Position numbers and translations under genes: made by a program
DNA from: Acidobacteriota bacterium
GTDB taxonomy: Bacteria; Acidobacteriota; Blastocatellia; Pyrinomonadales; Pyrinomonadaceae
Length of the DNA: 64,000 nt
NCBI GenBank assembly: GCA_020199775.1
Contig: JAIVJZ010000048.1
Coordinates: forward strand, 1 to 64,000
Reading direction: 5' to 3'
Notes under the pieces: model-generated
Told to the model about the DNA's origin: nothing
Databases searched by the model: none
The model's input: only the letters and a program-made list of their open reading frames with translations
Part shown: in pieces, positions 17,844 to 27,475 of the stretch
How the letters are laid out: every line of letters starts with the position of its first letter
Numbering within the stretch: position 1 is the first letter of the stretch

Positions 17844-19678
17844 GTTGTGTTCTCGAGGCGCAGGGTGGTGGTTGCGCCGCTTTCCAGTCCCACGATCCGA
17901 AAACTCCCGCCGGAAGCCTCTTCCTCGAAGAGCGCCCGGGCTAGGGGGTTAATGAGGTGTGATTCCAGTTGGTTGCGGATGCCTCGCCCGCCGTTAGACA
18001 GGTCCGCGAGGCAGATCGCCCGGAGCGCATCTCTAACCTCGGGCACGATGGTCACCACGTAACCGACGTCCCCCACGTTGTGCAGGGTAGCGTCGACCAT
18101 TTGGTCGAAGATGCGGACGGCGATGTCGGGGCGGATGAAATCGAAGACGATGATGTTTTCGCCGATTCGGTTCAGTAATTCCGGCCGGTTGAGGACCAGT
18201 TTGAAGTGGCTCTCGATCTCCTGCCGTACCTTGCGGCGGACATCCTCGAACGGTTGATCGTGTGTGACGTTCGGGACGCGGCCGCCTGCAGTGTCCATCG
18301 AGTAGATGCCGAGGTTCGAGGTGAAGACGATCAGCGACTCGGAAAAATAGACGCGGTCTCCGCGCCCCGAGGTCAATACGCCATCGTCGAGCACCTGAAG
18401 AAACTTGTCGAGAATACGGGGGTGGGCTTTCTCGATCTCATCGAATAGCACTACGCTGAACGGCTTCTCTCGGATGGCGTTCGTCAGCTCTCCGCCAACG
18501 TCGTAACCCACGTAACCGGGCGGCGCGCCGATGAGACGCTGGTCAGCGTGTTCGGCACTGAACTCCGACATGTCGAATCGGATGTATGCGCTCTCGTCGC
18601 CGAACAACAGTTCGGTGACGGTCTTGGCCAACTCGGTCTTCCCTACGCCGGTCGGCCCGGCTAGGAACGCGACACCGCGCGGTCTTCCACCGCGACGGGC
18701 GCCGCTGATGCCGGTGGCCGCCCTCTTTACGATGTCGAGCATGTGTGTCACCGCGTGATCCTGCCCGATTACGCGTCTGGTGACGAAGTCGACGGCCGAG
18801 CGGATCCTCTCCCTCTCGAGTTTGCGCCAGGGGTCGTCCGTGACGCCGACCTTGTAACGCCTCACAGCGTCAGAGATCTTTCCCACTTGAACGCCCTCGG
18901 CGCGCCCGAGTTGGGCAATGGCGTTGAGGTCCGTGAGCAATAACCCTTCAGTCTCGTCGACCAGCTCGTCTTCGGCCTGCCTGAGCAGGCTCGAATCAGC
19001 CTCCCGCCCGCCGGGCAGGCTGCGGAGTAAAGAAGGGACGACGGCCCTACGGGCGGACCTATCGGGCTTAGAGATCGGAATGTGACGCAGCCGCGGGTTG
19101 TCGACGACCATCCAGTCTGGTAGGTCGCCCTCCTTGTCCACGACCCACAGCACCGTGTTGTACATGGGAGTGCGTTCGGGGCCGACAGGACGTGGGCGGC
19201 CGGTCTGGCTGAGGACAAGCGCCCGGGTGAAGAGTTGATGCTCCGCCGACGACAGGTGGTCCGCGCGAGCAAGAAGCCGCGATGCGAAATCAACGATCAA
19301 GGCAGTCGGGGGACCTTCGCCTGTTACCACTCGCTCGAGTGTTGCGGCCAATAGGTCAGGGCCTGCCGGCGCGACGCCGTTTGCTGCAACCAGGCCGTAG
19401 CTTTCAAGCACGCCGTCTGCCTCGGAATCGATTCCCGTCGTCCCAAACACGCGAAACCCGGCGACCGGGTCATGCAGCAGCACGTGGCTGTAGCCCGCCG
19501 TCACCAGTTCGGCGGCTAACACGCTGAGGAGCGGGGCCGCGGCGATGACCCCTGGGGACACCTCCTGCGTCTGCAGATCTTTAACATTCCCGGAGAGCAC
19601 GAACTGGCTCTTTAGTGGGAGAAAGCGAAGCAAGTCACGGAGCCATCTTGGCTTGGTGTAAATTTCTGTGCCTGACAT
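17840..19678 (-). CDS. ClpB/ClpA-D2-type AAA+ ATPase, first gene of a four-gene operon
   Basis: 612 aa. The N-terminal 275 residues are family-specific, with a degenerate NTPase look (LIVDFASRLL, TVLWVVDKEGDLP). From about 305 on there is a ClpB D2-like AAA+ module: VIGQDHAV, Walker A AGPTGVGKTELAK, RFDMSEFSAEHADQRLIGAPPGYVGYD (pore-loop region), Walker B VVLFDEIEKAHP, sensor 1 LIVFTSNLG and the ClpB small domain with GGRGIRNQLE (sensor 2 Arg). It has one ATPase ring, not two, and no ClpP-binding loop is obvious. It is probably a remodelling or unfolding motor for its operon partners. It opens the operon, and its stop overlaps the next start by four bases. Confidence 0.85.
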   Translation of the reverse strand: MSGTEIYTKPRWLRDLLRFLPLKSQFVLSGNVKDLQTQEVSPGVIAAAPLLSVLAAELVTAGYSHVLLHDPVAGFRVFGTTGIDSEADGVLESYGLVAANGVAPAGPDLLAATLERVVTGEGPPTALIVDFASRLLARADHLSSAEHQLFTRALVLSQTGRPRPVGPERTPMYNTVLWVVDKEGDLPDWMVVDNPRLRHIPISKPDRSARRAVVPSLLRSLPGGREADSSLLRQAEDELVDETEGLLLTDLNAIAQLGRAEGVQVGKISDAVRRYKVGVTDDPWRKLERERIRSAVDFVTRRVIGQDHAVTHMLDIVKRAATGISGARRGGRPRGVAFLAGPTGVGKTELAKTVTELLFGDESAYIRFDMSEFSAEHADQRLIGAPPGYVGYDVGGELTNAIREKPFSVVLFDEIEKAHPRILDKFLQVLDDGVLTSGRGDRVYFSESLIVFTSNLGIYSMDTAGGRVPNVTHDQPFEDVRRKVRQEIESHFKLVLNRPELLNRIGENIIVFDFIRPDIAVRIFDQMVDATLHNVGDVGYVVTIVPEVRDALRAICLADLSNGGRGIRNQLESHLINPLARALFEEEASGGSFRIVGLESGATTTLRLENTT

Positions 19679-20021
19679 GTGAAGCCACTCAATTCTCTGC
19701 AGAGGACATGTTTAGGTCCGCGTCCCATGGTCTCGCCGAGAGCCCCACCGGTGACAGTCGGTACACTGTAGTCACCTGGAGAAGAGTTGAGGCGCGGCCG
19801 TGCATAGTGAAGCCAGGGGAGTTGAAATATATATCATGTTGCCAGTATTTCCGAACCACTAGGTTCAGGTCTAAAGGCGGTTTGGCAGGTTGTCCTTCAC
19901 GGTCGTGCCGCGTTTTAACTCGTTCAGACTCGGAGGCATTTCTCGCTGTCGGGCATCAGGCTGGGTATGCATGCTAGAACGGCCCACCTTCTAATCTGTA
20001 CTTAATAAGCTTTCTCGTTCA

Positions 20022-20093
20022 GTTACATCTTATATCGGCGTCCGATAATCTTATGTAACAAATATTGACATGTTTGATATGATGTTACATAAG
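20022..20093. promoter_or_regulatory. GTTACATAAG-type inverted repeats upstream of the DUF6788 gene
   Basis: CTTATGTAACA (20050-20060) and TGTTACATAAG (20083-20093) are exact complements 22 bases apart, with a further partial copy GTTACATCTTAT at 20022-20033. TTGACA (20065-20070) lies between the arms. The element ends 55 bases before the DUF6788 start and looks like an operator-promoter region. Confidence 0.45.
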
Positions 20094-20148
20094 AACTATC
20101 TTTTTAGGTTCTTGCTTGATAGGTCGTTTTGGCTCCTCAGAAACTTAA

Positions 20149-20505
20149 ATGAACTCGTTGCAAATCAAACAGGCAGTGCAGAGACTTTCGCTCGCCCAAC
20201 TGAGGAGGCTCGACGACTGGCTGCATGGAGTCATCCAGAAGGCCGAGGAATCCGCCCGAACTGCGCGCCCCCAGTCACGCAAGCAAATTGTTGAAGAACG
20301 CACCGTCGAGAATCAGACCTACCGATTGGAGATGATTCGGTGTGGGAAAGAAAAATGTAAGTGCGCGCGCGGCGAACTACACGGCCCGTACTGGTACAGC
20401 TATACCCGCGTTAAAGATAAAATAAAATCTCAGTATATTGGCAAGAAGCTTCCGCATAAAATAGAAAAACAGATGAAGAATAAACAGGAAGAATCGGAGC
20501 AGTAA
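20149..20505 (+). CDS. DUF6788-family small Cys-motif protein
   Basis: 118 aa. The N-terminal half is a helical LAQLRRLDDWLHGVIQK segment. The C-terminal half holds RCGKEKCKCARGELHGPYWY and KSQYIGKK, the signature of DUF6788 proteins, with three closely spaced cysteines that may bind metal or nucleic acid. Such proteins occur widely in Acidobacteria, Cyanobacteria and archaea, often near mobile elements. The function is unknown. A broken second copy lies at 28309-28431. It is the only plus-strand gene between 9.6 and 28 kb. Confidence 0.75.
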   Translation: MNSLQIKQAVQRLSLAQLRRLDDWLHGVIQKAEESARTARPQSRKQIVEERTVENQTYRLEMIRCGKEKCKCARGELHGPYWYSYTRVKDKIKSQYIGKKLPHKIEKQMKNKQEESEQ

Positions 20506-20724
20506 ATGAAATGTGAAGGTTCTCATTCACCTATTAAAGCGGTTTATTGCCACTTTGGTGAGATTATTGTTAAGGGTATCCCCGATTATGAACATAGGGG
20601 ATCCTTCTCATTATTAAAGCTGTTTTACCTACAGAATACAGTTCTAGTTATTATCAATCTCCTTTCATATTACGTTCATAAAGATGTGCGGACGGGAGCT
20701 TGGATCGTTTATTAGGCAAGCACG

Positions 20725-23700
20725 TTAATTGGTGTTGCGGCGAAGCTTCTGAAGCGCGCGAACAACCGGAGCGTTTTTAATGCCCTTGGGAATGATTGGA
20801 TCGTCGTCCTTACTCAACGCAATAATCTCCGGGTCATTCTGCCCGATTTGCCAGGCTGGGCGCACGGTCAACTCAGTCTTCGCAATCCAAAGGTCCAAGA
20901 ACAGTTTCGGTTGCTCCGTCTCACTTGCATAGTGCGCCGGCAAAAGCATATACACCCCGAGGCGTTCGTACCGTTTGAGGAATATGTCAAGGTTTTTGTG
21001 ATCGTGTGGGTCCATACGAAGAGTGCGCGAGACCATAAAGACGTACTTACCCTTCGAATCCTGCTCTTCCAAATTGGAATTCGTTCCGATAGTAATCTTG
21101 TAGCTGAACGGATTGCTTTTATCGATCCCAGTGATGATTGAAATCTTGAGCTGCTCATCCTTGTCTACTTCGCCGAGCCCTTTGCGCCAACTCCGGAAAA
21201 TTGACTGCGCAGCCTCGGCATTGACGAATCCGAGCGCCAAAGCTGGTGGTTGGTCTAACTCTGGCAATAACAAGTAAACGGCGGCCTTCCACCTTGCCCT
21301 GTCCCACAGCGGTAGATCGATGAGCGACAGAATTCTTCGATCCGCGTGCTTCAAATTCTCGTCCAGGAACGGGCTCATTGTTTCTTCGAGTTCGTTCTGC
21401 TTCTGTGGTCTTCTGCCTTCGTTGACATTGCCACTCTTTCCTAGGCCCTCATACCAAGCCGAGGAGCGCCGCAGCGGGAATAGCTGGCTTCCTACTTCCC
21501 TTTTCCACTCCGAGAGGCGGACTTTAGGCGATGCCCCCAATATGTTCCTGACAGGGACGGCGGTTTCGGTAAAGTTCAACGCCCTGCCTAGTCCGAACTC
21601 GTCGCCCAGTAATTTCTTCAAGTAGGATTCAGGGTTTTTAATGACTGCGATCTTGAGCAGCAGGTCAATCAAGAGGTTCTGCACCCATGACCGGAACTCG
21701 TCCTGCTCACTACAAACTTGGTCGTAGAAATCCGGGTGGTGGCGGATCGCGATGAGTTGTCCCGTCTCATCTTCTACGTCTGCACGCTCCGGCATACCCT
21801 GAACGGTGTCAGACGGAGCTACGTTGATTCGGAGTTCTGACCGATACGGCATAAGCTCCGCGCCTAAGCTGGTTGCCAAGAAAGCTTCTAACGCTCCCAG
21901 GATGGTTTCCGAGAGGTGAATTGACTCTAAATTGTTGGCCGAATCCACCACGACCTCACAACCCAGTACATTGGAGCGGAGCGCAACGGTCTCGTCGTAG
22001 AGGAGGTCAGGCGTAGCCGGGAGATCGTCAGCAACAGGTTGGGACACCCATTTCGAGAAGAAAGTTCGAATATCTTCTTGACTCTCCTGTGCCGGTATTA
22101 CGTTCTCCGCCCGCAGATAGTCTTCGTGCCCGAGCGCGTATAGTAACGCCATCCAGGAGTGGTGTAGTTCGAGTTCGTCAAGAACCTGCGGCAAGAAGTC
22201 CAATAATTCTAACTCCCGAAGTCCAGTCTTCAGCAGGAGGATGCCCAGCACACGATCTTGTGTGAATCGCTTCTCAATGAAAGCTTTCCTGTCATCCTCG
22301 TCCAGCGTTAGTTGGCACGCCACCGTAGACATTAGGTTCATCCATCCGAGCACGCAGGGTACCCGCCCGAGTTGCAGTTCGAGCCAGACAAGTATGTGAA
22401 GGCTAAACAGTACGTGCGGCGAGATCTCGCCTTCTTCCCAATATTCAGAGAAAGCTTGGTTAGCCGCCCCGAGCACATTCGCACGCGCGGCCCACAGCAA
22501 TCCTGCCGACTTGTAGGCGATGCCGCACGCAAGGAGAGCCTCGATGAGTTCACCGCGGTACTCTCGCATCGCCAGCCGCTGCTGAGCCCTACCAAGCAGC
22601 CGGATCGCGTCGTACCTCTTGCCCGCCCGAATTTTCTGGTGGCCCCGTTCCAATAGCGCTCGGCCGGCCTCGCCTTCGCTGACCCTATGCTCCGTAAGAC
22701 TGATGACAGTCTCGAACAAATCGTCATAGGCCTCGTTGTCTCCGATATAGTCGCCGATCTCTCGTACGATCTTGACCGTCGTCTCCATTGGGTAGGCGAC
22801 CAACCCCTCTGTTTCGATTAAAATCTCTTTGAGTTTCTTCAACAGAGCGTTGTATCTCTTGACGTCCCCGAAAGCTTCTTGCAGATCCATGAATGTTAAA
22901 AGCGTACGAGCTTGGAGGGAAGTGTTGCGCCGGGAGGTTTCAGCGGCCAGACGGTTTAATTCGGATTTGAGTGTCCCGGTTCTGGCTTCAAGATTGGCAG
23001 TTACCGAATCCAGTGCTCCTAACCTAACTGTGGTCCAGAGAACCGTCCATAAGTTGGATAAACATTCGAGGTCATCGATCTGAGGACTGCCAATTGCCAA
23101 ATCTTCAACCCTATCATAAACGCGGCTTAGCTCTGCAAAATCGTCATACCACCAGAACGCAGTCCAAGCCCTGTTGTAAGCCATCCGCAGAAGTTGCTGC
23201 CGATGGCCGACCTGCTCGGCCACCCGCTCTGCCCGCTGGAGTCGCCCTTCAACCTCCACCCGTGGGAGTTCAAGAGCGCGAGCGAGTAAAGCGGCTGATA
23301 GACAGTCTTCTGCCAATTGGTACTTCACGCCGCGGTAGCGGGCCGGGTCAGCAATCTGTTCTTCGAGTTCTCGGAGCTCTGCCTCCCGCTTTGTATCGTA
23401 AGGGCCGGCTATCCTCTGAACCTTCTCGCTGTACCCCGTAAGGTTTAGTGCTTCTATCGCAATTTGTAATCGCCCATGTTCATAAACACACTCGGCAATC
23501 CAAGTGCGGTCGAGAATTCTTACTTCGATGCCGTACTTGGCTTTCAACTCGTCTTCGACCGCTGCTCTAACTTTATCCCTAACAAACTGGTTGGTGATGA
23601 AGTAGATCAGTTTGTAACCCCGGCCAGTGGTCACTATCTTCTCGACGTCGGATTCGATCTTCGGGCGCCACTTCTTCTTAGCGCTGAAGGCAAAGGCCCA

Positions 23701-24090
23701 CCGTTCCTGATCGGCCGAGCGGGCTATCCCCTCGTACCAACGCAACGAGATTTCATCCGCGACGGGATATGTCTCGGCGTCAACTTTGCTGTCGCCACCA
23801 CCGGTCGGGCCAGTCTGTGGTAGCAGGTTCGGACAGAGCTGCTTCTCCGCAAGACGACGGCAGAAGTGTTCGAACTCCGTTTCCTGCTTCCGGCTGGTTA
23901 AGGTGTCAAGATGGTATTCGAAGACCTCACGCGGTAAATGTGCCTCACTGACCCTGCTGGAGTCAGAGAACATTTCAGGGCGTCTGGCTCGCATGAACTC
24001 AGAGGGGCTGAACTCCTGCCCACCATCCCCCTTTGATTGATCCGAGGCAGGTGTTTTTTTACTGGATTGCTTTACCCGTTTTCTCTTCAT
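20725..24090 (-). CDS. Large nuclease-like/TPR-like protein (paralogue A), 1121 aa
   Basis: The basic N-terminus is followed by a PD-(D/E)XK-like domain (about 60-205): FEHFCRRLAEKQLCPNLLP, GGGDSKVDAETY (GGGD at 97-100, Asp104, Glu106), then WAFAFSAKKKW. Here the usual ExK position reads SAK, so activity is uncertain. A Rossmann-like end follows, with YGIEVRILDRTWI. The middle (about 230-620) has helical, TPR-like repeats. The C-terminal half (about 700-1121) is unique but matches paralogue B in order: an ISLSE-type ALEAFLATSLGAEL segment followed by LRINVAP. The gene follows paralogue B by 47 bases on the same strand and is probably in the same operon. I infer a defence role from the nuclease-plus-repeat layout and from the neighbours. 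Confidence 0.6.
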   Translation of the reverse strand: MKRKRVKQSSKKTPASDQSKGDGGQEFSPSEFMRARRPEMFSDSSRVSEAHLPREVFEYHLDTLTSRKQETEFEHFCRRLAEKQLCPNLLPQTGPTGGGDSKVDAETYPVADEISLRWYEGIARSADQERWAFAFSAKKKWRPKIESDVEKIVTTGRGYKLIYFITNQFVRDKVRAAVEDELKAKYGIEVRILDRTWIAECVYEHGRLQIAIEALNLTGYSEKVQRIAGPYDTKREAELRELEEQIADPARYRGVKYQLAEDCLSAALLARALELPRVEVEGRLQRAERVAEQVGHRQQLLRMAYNRAWTAFWWYDDFAELSRVYDRVEDLAIGSPQIDDLECLSNLWTVLWTTVRLGALDSVTANLEARTGTLKSELNRLAAETSRRNTSLQARTLLTFMDLQEAFGDVKRYNALLKKLKEILIETEGLVAYPMETTVKIVREIGDYIGDNEAYDDLFETVISLTEHRVSEGEAGRALLERGHQKIRAGKRYDAIRLLGRAQQRLAMREYRGELIEALLACGIAYKSAGLLWAARANVLGAANQAFSEYWEEGEISPHVLFSLHILVWLELQLGRVPCVLGWMNLMSTVACQLTLDEDDRKAFIEKRFTQDRVLGILLLKTGLRELELLDFLPQVLDELELHHSWMALLYALGHEDYLRAENVIPAQESQEDIRTFFSKWVSQPVADDLPATPDLLYDETVALRSNVLGCEVVVDSANNLESIHLSETILGALEAFLATSLGAELMPYRSELRINVAPSDTVQGMPERADVEDETGQLIAIRHHPDFYDQVCSEQDEFRSWVQNLLIDLLLKIAVIKNPESYLKKLLGDEFGLGRALNFTETAVPVRNILGASPKVRLSEWKREVGSQLFPLRRSSAWYEGLGKSGNVNEGRRPQKQNELEETMSPFLDENLKHADRRILSLIDLPLWDRARWKAAVYLLLPELDQPPALALGFVNAEAAQSIFRSWRKGLGEVDKDEQLKISIITGIDKSNPFSYKITIGTNSNLEEQDSKGKYVFMVSRTLRMDPHDHKNLDIFLKRYERLGVYMLLPAHYASETEQPKLFLDLWIAKTELTVRPAWQIGQNDPEIIALSKDDDPIIPKGIKNAPVVRALQKLRRNTN

Positions 24091-24137
24091 CGTGATTTGG
24101 CATCGTAGAATGATATGTACCTCAAAGCTGTCGCACG

Positions 24138-27100
24138 CTACGATGTAAATGGGTCGTCATGTTCAACATCGTCAGCCCAGAAGTTATAGCGCTGAGCGAG
24201 GAAGTCTTCGATCGCCGGGAAGTCGGGTGTGAGCTGGTGAATTTCTAGGCCGAAGGTTGTTGCGAATGACCCTAAATAGACGGGAAAATGCTCGCGCAGC
24301 TTTTCCTCCTGATACTCCTCAAGTGGTATAGGCAATGCGTTTTCGGGCTCCGGCTCCTGCGTGACGCGCCTAATGTACTCGTCTTCCTCCCTACGGCTTA
24401 ACTTAATGCGGCGGTTGTTAATGCGGTAATTGACCGTTCGGTGGTAGACAGCACTAAGGATGTGCCAATCTTTCCATCGTGCCGAGCGCAAATTTTCGAC
24501 AGTCGTCTGAAACTCAGGCTCTGCGGCGAGGCGCTTCAGGGTCCGGGCAATCGGGCCGGCGAAGCCGCGGTACCGATTTTGCATCTGCTCTCGCGCCACA
24601 TCCGGATCGTATCCGGGGCCCGGGCCGTCCACCCAAGGATGTGCATCCGGAAGTTCGGAGACGAACTGAACGGATGAATCAAGTGCCTCATGTGACTGTC
24701 GATCCGACGCGTCGAAGGTCTCACGACTGACAAACTCTCGTAAGCACTGCCCATAAGTTGCGCCGATAAGGAGTTTGTTCGAGAGACCTTGTTTGAAGCG
24801 CTCGTTGAGCACCTCGTTGAAACGCTCGTTCGGCAGTAGCGAGACTTCTTGGAGCAAGCTCGCGGCGACACCGAGGGCGCCTGCGAGCAAATCATCGATC
24901 GTCAATGTGCCATCGCGGAAATGACGTTCAGGGGGCAGAGTCACAATGGCGATTCGCTCGGCATTAGAAGGCTCGAAGCGGGTATCGAAGCCTTTGAAAC
25001 CTCTCCGACCTGTTCTGCTCTCACCTGCCCCGTCAGGCGCGAGCCGGAGCGAGACGTTAAGGGTCGAACGCATCAAACATAGGTCGTAACCTGCCAAATC
25101 CGACAGCAAAATCTGGAGCGCAGCGAGAAATCCTTCGGATGCCAAAGTGGACTCATAGTCGTTGGGCCACTCGACATTCCAAGTCACGCCATGAGCCTTC
25201 CAGCGCGCATGCCGGACTTTCCCGGCATCATCCCAAGGGGGGCCAGCGAGCTGACTCTTAATGGTCTTCCAGAGCGATTCAGCCCCTTCGCCCTCCCAAA
25301 GCCTTGTGACATTGTCCCGCACCTCTTCAAGCACTTCAGAGAACCCTACTCTTACAACTACCGCCTCAGACCTATCGCGAGCGTAAGCGTCCAACCCGGG
25401 ATGCAATATTTTCGTCGCAGCCCCAAGGAGGCTCAAGTGAAACATCAGTTTATGCAGCACGCCATTAGAGTCGTTGAAATCGGCCTCCGCGTCGCGAACA
25501 AAATGGGGGTAGAAGATAGTGCAGGCCTCGGCCATTTCCAGAAAGCTATGCCATGATCCCATCGCATAATCACATGAGGAGGCGCGTTCAAGACTGCGGA
25601 CGATCACACGCTTCAGTCGCAAATCCGTGGCACGCGTTGTTAAGTAGGCTGAGGTAAGGGCGTAATACTTAGCGGCGAAGAACAACCCCTGCTCGATGTA
25701 GGCAAGGCCGAGCCAATCGAGTGCCAAGAGAGATTTATCCAATGTCTCTTCAGCGAACCAGTCGATCTTTGCCCGGTGCAGTTGCGCCATGGCACGGGGT
25801 AGATCACCGGCGTCGCGAAATGCCTCGGCTCTTGCTAAGCATTTCTCGGCGGCCTTGAACTGGCCGAAGCGCTGAGCCAGGAGTGAGTCTATTTTCTCTG
25901 TGAGTTGGTCGTATCTAGGGTGATCGCCGATAAAACGCGCATAATCTGCCAGCCGGTCGGCAAAACGCTCTAAGGGGAAAAGGGGCGCGCTGTTGACGAG
26001 ATTTGCCAGCTTACCCCAGTACTCGAGTGCCGCGTCTTCGTTCCTGGCTCCTTCGCCCAAGCGGCGGAATAGGGCCGCGTGCCCTCGCACTTCCAAGAGC
26101 GCGCAACGCTCGTTGATCTGCTCGAGCTTTTTAGTTTCCCGGAGACGTTCATCTAGTCGTAGCTCCAGCGCCGCGGACCAAGCCTCCATCTCGGTATCGT
26201 CCAAAAGGACGTGCCCGCGCCTTGTTGCCGGCAGCACATAGGTTAGCAGTACGCTGGCATCTTCGAGGTCTGAAGACTCTTCCAACCGCGGAATCTCCGC
26301 GAAGTAGAGGCGCAGTCGATCTTCCTGCCCGTGGAGCGACCCGAGGCCCCGGAGACGCAGGACGCTTGCCTCATAAAGTGCACGGCGGCGGAGTGAAAAT
26401 AGCGTATCTTGATTCGCTAACTCGTCCAACAGCTCGATCCAGAAGGGGAGTTCTGGCCGCTCATGACGGTTAACCGGCTGGCCGTCAGAGTCATAAGAGA
26501 ATGGCCCCATCGCAGTTCGGGCGGCGGCCCTGATCTCGGAGAACTCCGCGAAGGTCCGGGGTGGGCGTGTTGCTCCGCGCCATGCTTCGAGCTTGCTTGT
26601 GTACCAATCACTTTTTTCTTTGTCTTCGGGGGCAGGTGGGATCAGTTCAGATGGTATCTGCAGGTACCGCTCGGCGAGCCAGAATAAATCGCGATTGCCG
26701 AGTATTTCCGAGACTCCGGCTCCATCGAATATTTCAAGTTCGACCCCGTATGTGGTGCGTGCCCACTCCTGCAACTCGTGCCGCTTGGCGACCGGAACGT
26801 CGCGTGAGCAGAACACGTAGATACCTTCGACAGGCGCGCCGGAAGACATGATGGTCTTCACATCACTGCGAATTTTCGGCACCGCCGTTTTTTCCAGTGT
26901 ACAAGCGAAGGCCAGCGGCTTGTCTGAAATAAGACCGACGAATGACCGTCCTCCTAGCGGACTTCGTGATAGAAAGGTACGGAATGTCTCAAAGTCGCGT
27001 CCCTGGTCCCCGCCCGCTTGGACCGGGCCTGTGGCAGGCAAGATATTCGAGCAGATGCGCTCGCGCGCCAGATGCCGGCAAAGGTGTTCCCACTCGTGCT

Positions 27101-27170
27101 GCGCGTTACGCTCCGACAATTGTTCAAGAGCGAAGCGAATCTGAGCGATCAGTTGCGTCGTATCTGACAT
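24138..27170 (-). CDS. Large nuclease-like/TPR-like protein (paralogue B), 1010 aa
   Basis: The ATG at 27170 is chosen because the aligned paralogue begins near there. An upstream ATG at 27329 adds 53 residues of unlikely composition. The N-terminal domain shows WEHLCRHLARERICSNILP, QAGGDQGRDFETF (Asp55, Asp59, Glu61), then AFACTLEKTAVPKI with Glu93-Lys94 in the place of ExK. The family consensus GGDxGxDxE...C...K is better kept here than in paralogue A. TPR-like helices occupy about 230-560 (for example YDQLTEKIDSLLAQRF matching A's YDDLFETVISL). The C-terminal part holds EGFLAALQILLSDLAGYDLC, which aligns with A. An 11-bp inverted repeat lies about 60-100 bases upstream of the start. Confidence 0.6.
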   Translation of the reverse strand: MSDTTQLIAQIRFALEQLSERNAQHEWEHLCRHLARERICSNILPATGPVQAGGDQGRDFETFRTFLSRSPLGGRSFVGLISDKPLAFACTLEKTAVPKIRSDVKTIMSSGAPVEGIYVFCSRDVPVAKRHELQEWARTTYGVELEIFDGAGVSEILGNRDLFWLAERYLQIPSELIPPAPEDKEKSDWYTSKLEAWRGATRPPRTFAEFSEIRAAARTAMGPFSYDSDGQPVNRHERPELPFWIELLDELANQDTLFSLRRRALYEASVLRLRGLGSLHGQEDRLRLYFAEIPRLEESSDLEDASVLLTYVLPATRRGHVLLDDTEMEAWSAALELRLDERLRETKKLEQINERCALLEVRGHAALFRRLGEGARNEDAALEYWGKLANLVNSAPLFPLERFADRLADYARFIGDHPRYDQLTEKIDSLLAQRFGQFKAAEKCLARAEAFRDAGDLPRAMAQLHRAKIDWFAEETLDKSLLALDWLGLAYIEQGLFFAAKYYALTSAYLTTRATDLRLKRVIVRSLERASSCDYAMGSWHSFLEMAEACTIFYPHFVRDAEADFNDSNGVLHKLMFHLSLLGAATKILHPGLDAYARDRSEAVVVRVGFSEVLEEVRDNVTRLWEGEGAESLWKTIKSQLAGPPWDDAGKVRHARWKAHGVTWNVEWPNDYESTLASEGFLAALQILLSDLAGYDLCLMRSTLNVSLRLAPDGAGESRTGRRGFKGFDTRFEPSNAERIAIVTLPPERHFRDGTLTIDDLLAGALGVAASLLQEVSLLPNERFNEVLNERFKQGLSNKLLIGATYGQCLREFVSRETFDASDRQSHEALDSSVQFVSELPDAHPWVDGPGPGYDPDVAREQMQNRYRGFAGPIARTLKRLAAEPEFQTTVENLRSARWKDWHILSAVYHRTVNYRINNRRIKLSRREEDEYIRRVTQEPEPENALPIPLEEYQEEKLREHFPVYLGSFATTFGLEIHQLTPDFPAIEDFLAQRYNFWADDVEHDDPFTS

Positions 27171-27227
27171 ACTGTATTGAGCCAATCTAAGCCATAAAAC
27201 CAGAGAACAAATGAATGCACAAAGGCT

Positions 27228-27267
27228 TTGCCCAACGGTGCGATCTGAGCCACGTCCCGTTGGGCAA
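27228..27267. promoter_or_regulatory. 11-bp inverted repeat upstream of paralogue B
   Basis: TTGCCCAACGG (27228-27238) and CCGTTGGGCAA (27257-27267) are exact complements, and a third partial copy TGTTGGGCAGG begins at 27279. The arms lie 58-97 bases upstream of the start at 27170. This could be an operator or a leader hairpin. Confidence 0.4.
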
Positions 27268-27475
27268 GATATTGTTCTGTTGGGCAGGCGTGATTCTGAA
27301 TTGTGAGGCAACGAGCCAGGATGGGGCAAAGCCGTCGGGGTAATTGGGGGTTACCCAGATGGCTGACGGCCTCACGCGCGATGGTTACAATGTTAGAGGC
27401 CGCTTAATGAGTAATCAGCCTGCCCCCGCGCGCGACTCATAAAACGCCCGCGTTCGTCACTGCCCGGACGGGTTC

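Noticed and set aside
20506..20715. 69-codon frame directly after the DUF6788 gene
   Set aside because: Composition and lack of homology argue against it. The stretch also contains an imperfect GGGGATCC hairpin, perhaps the gene's terminator.
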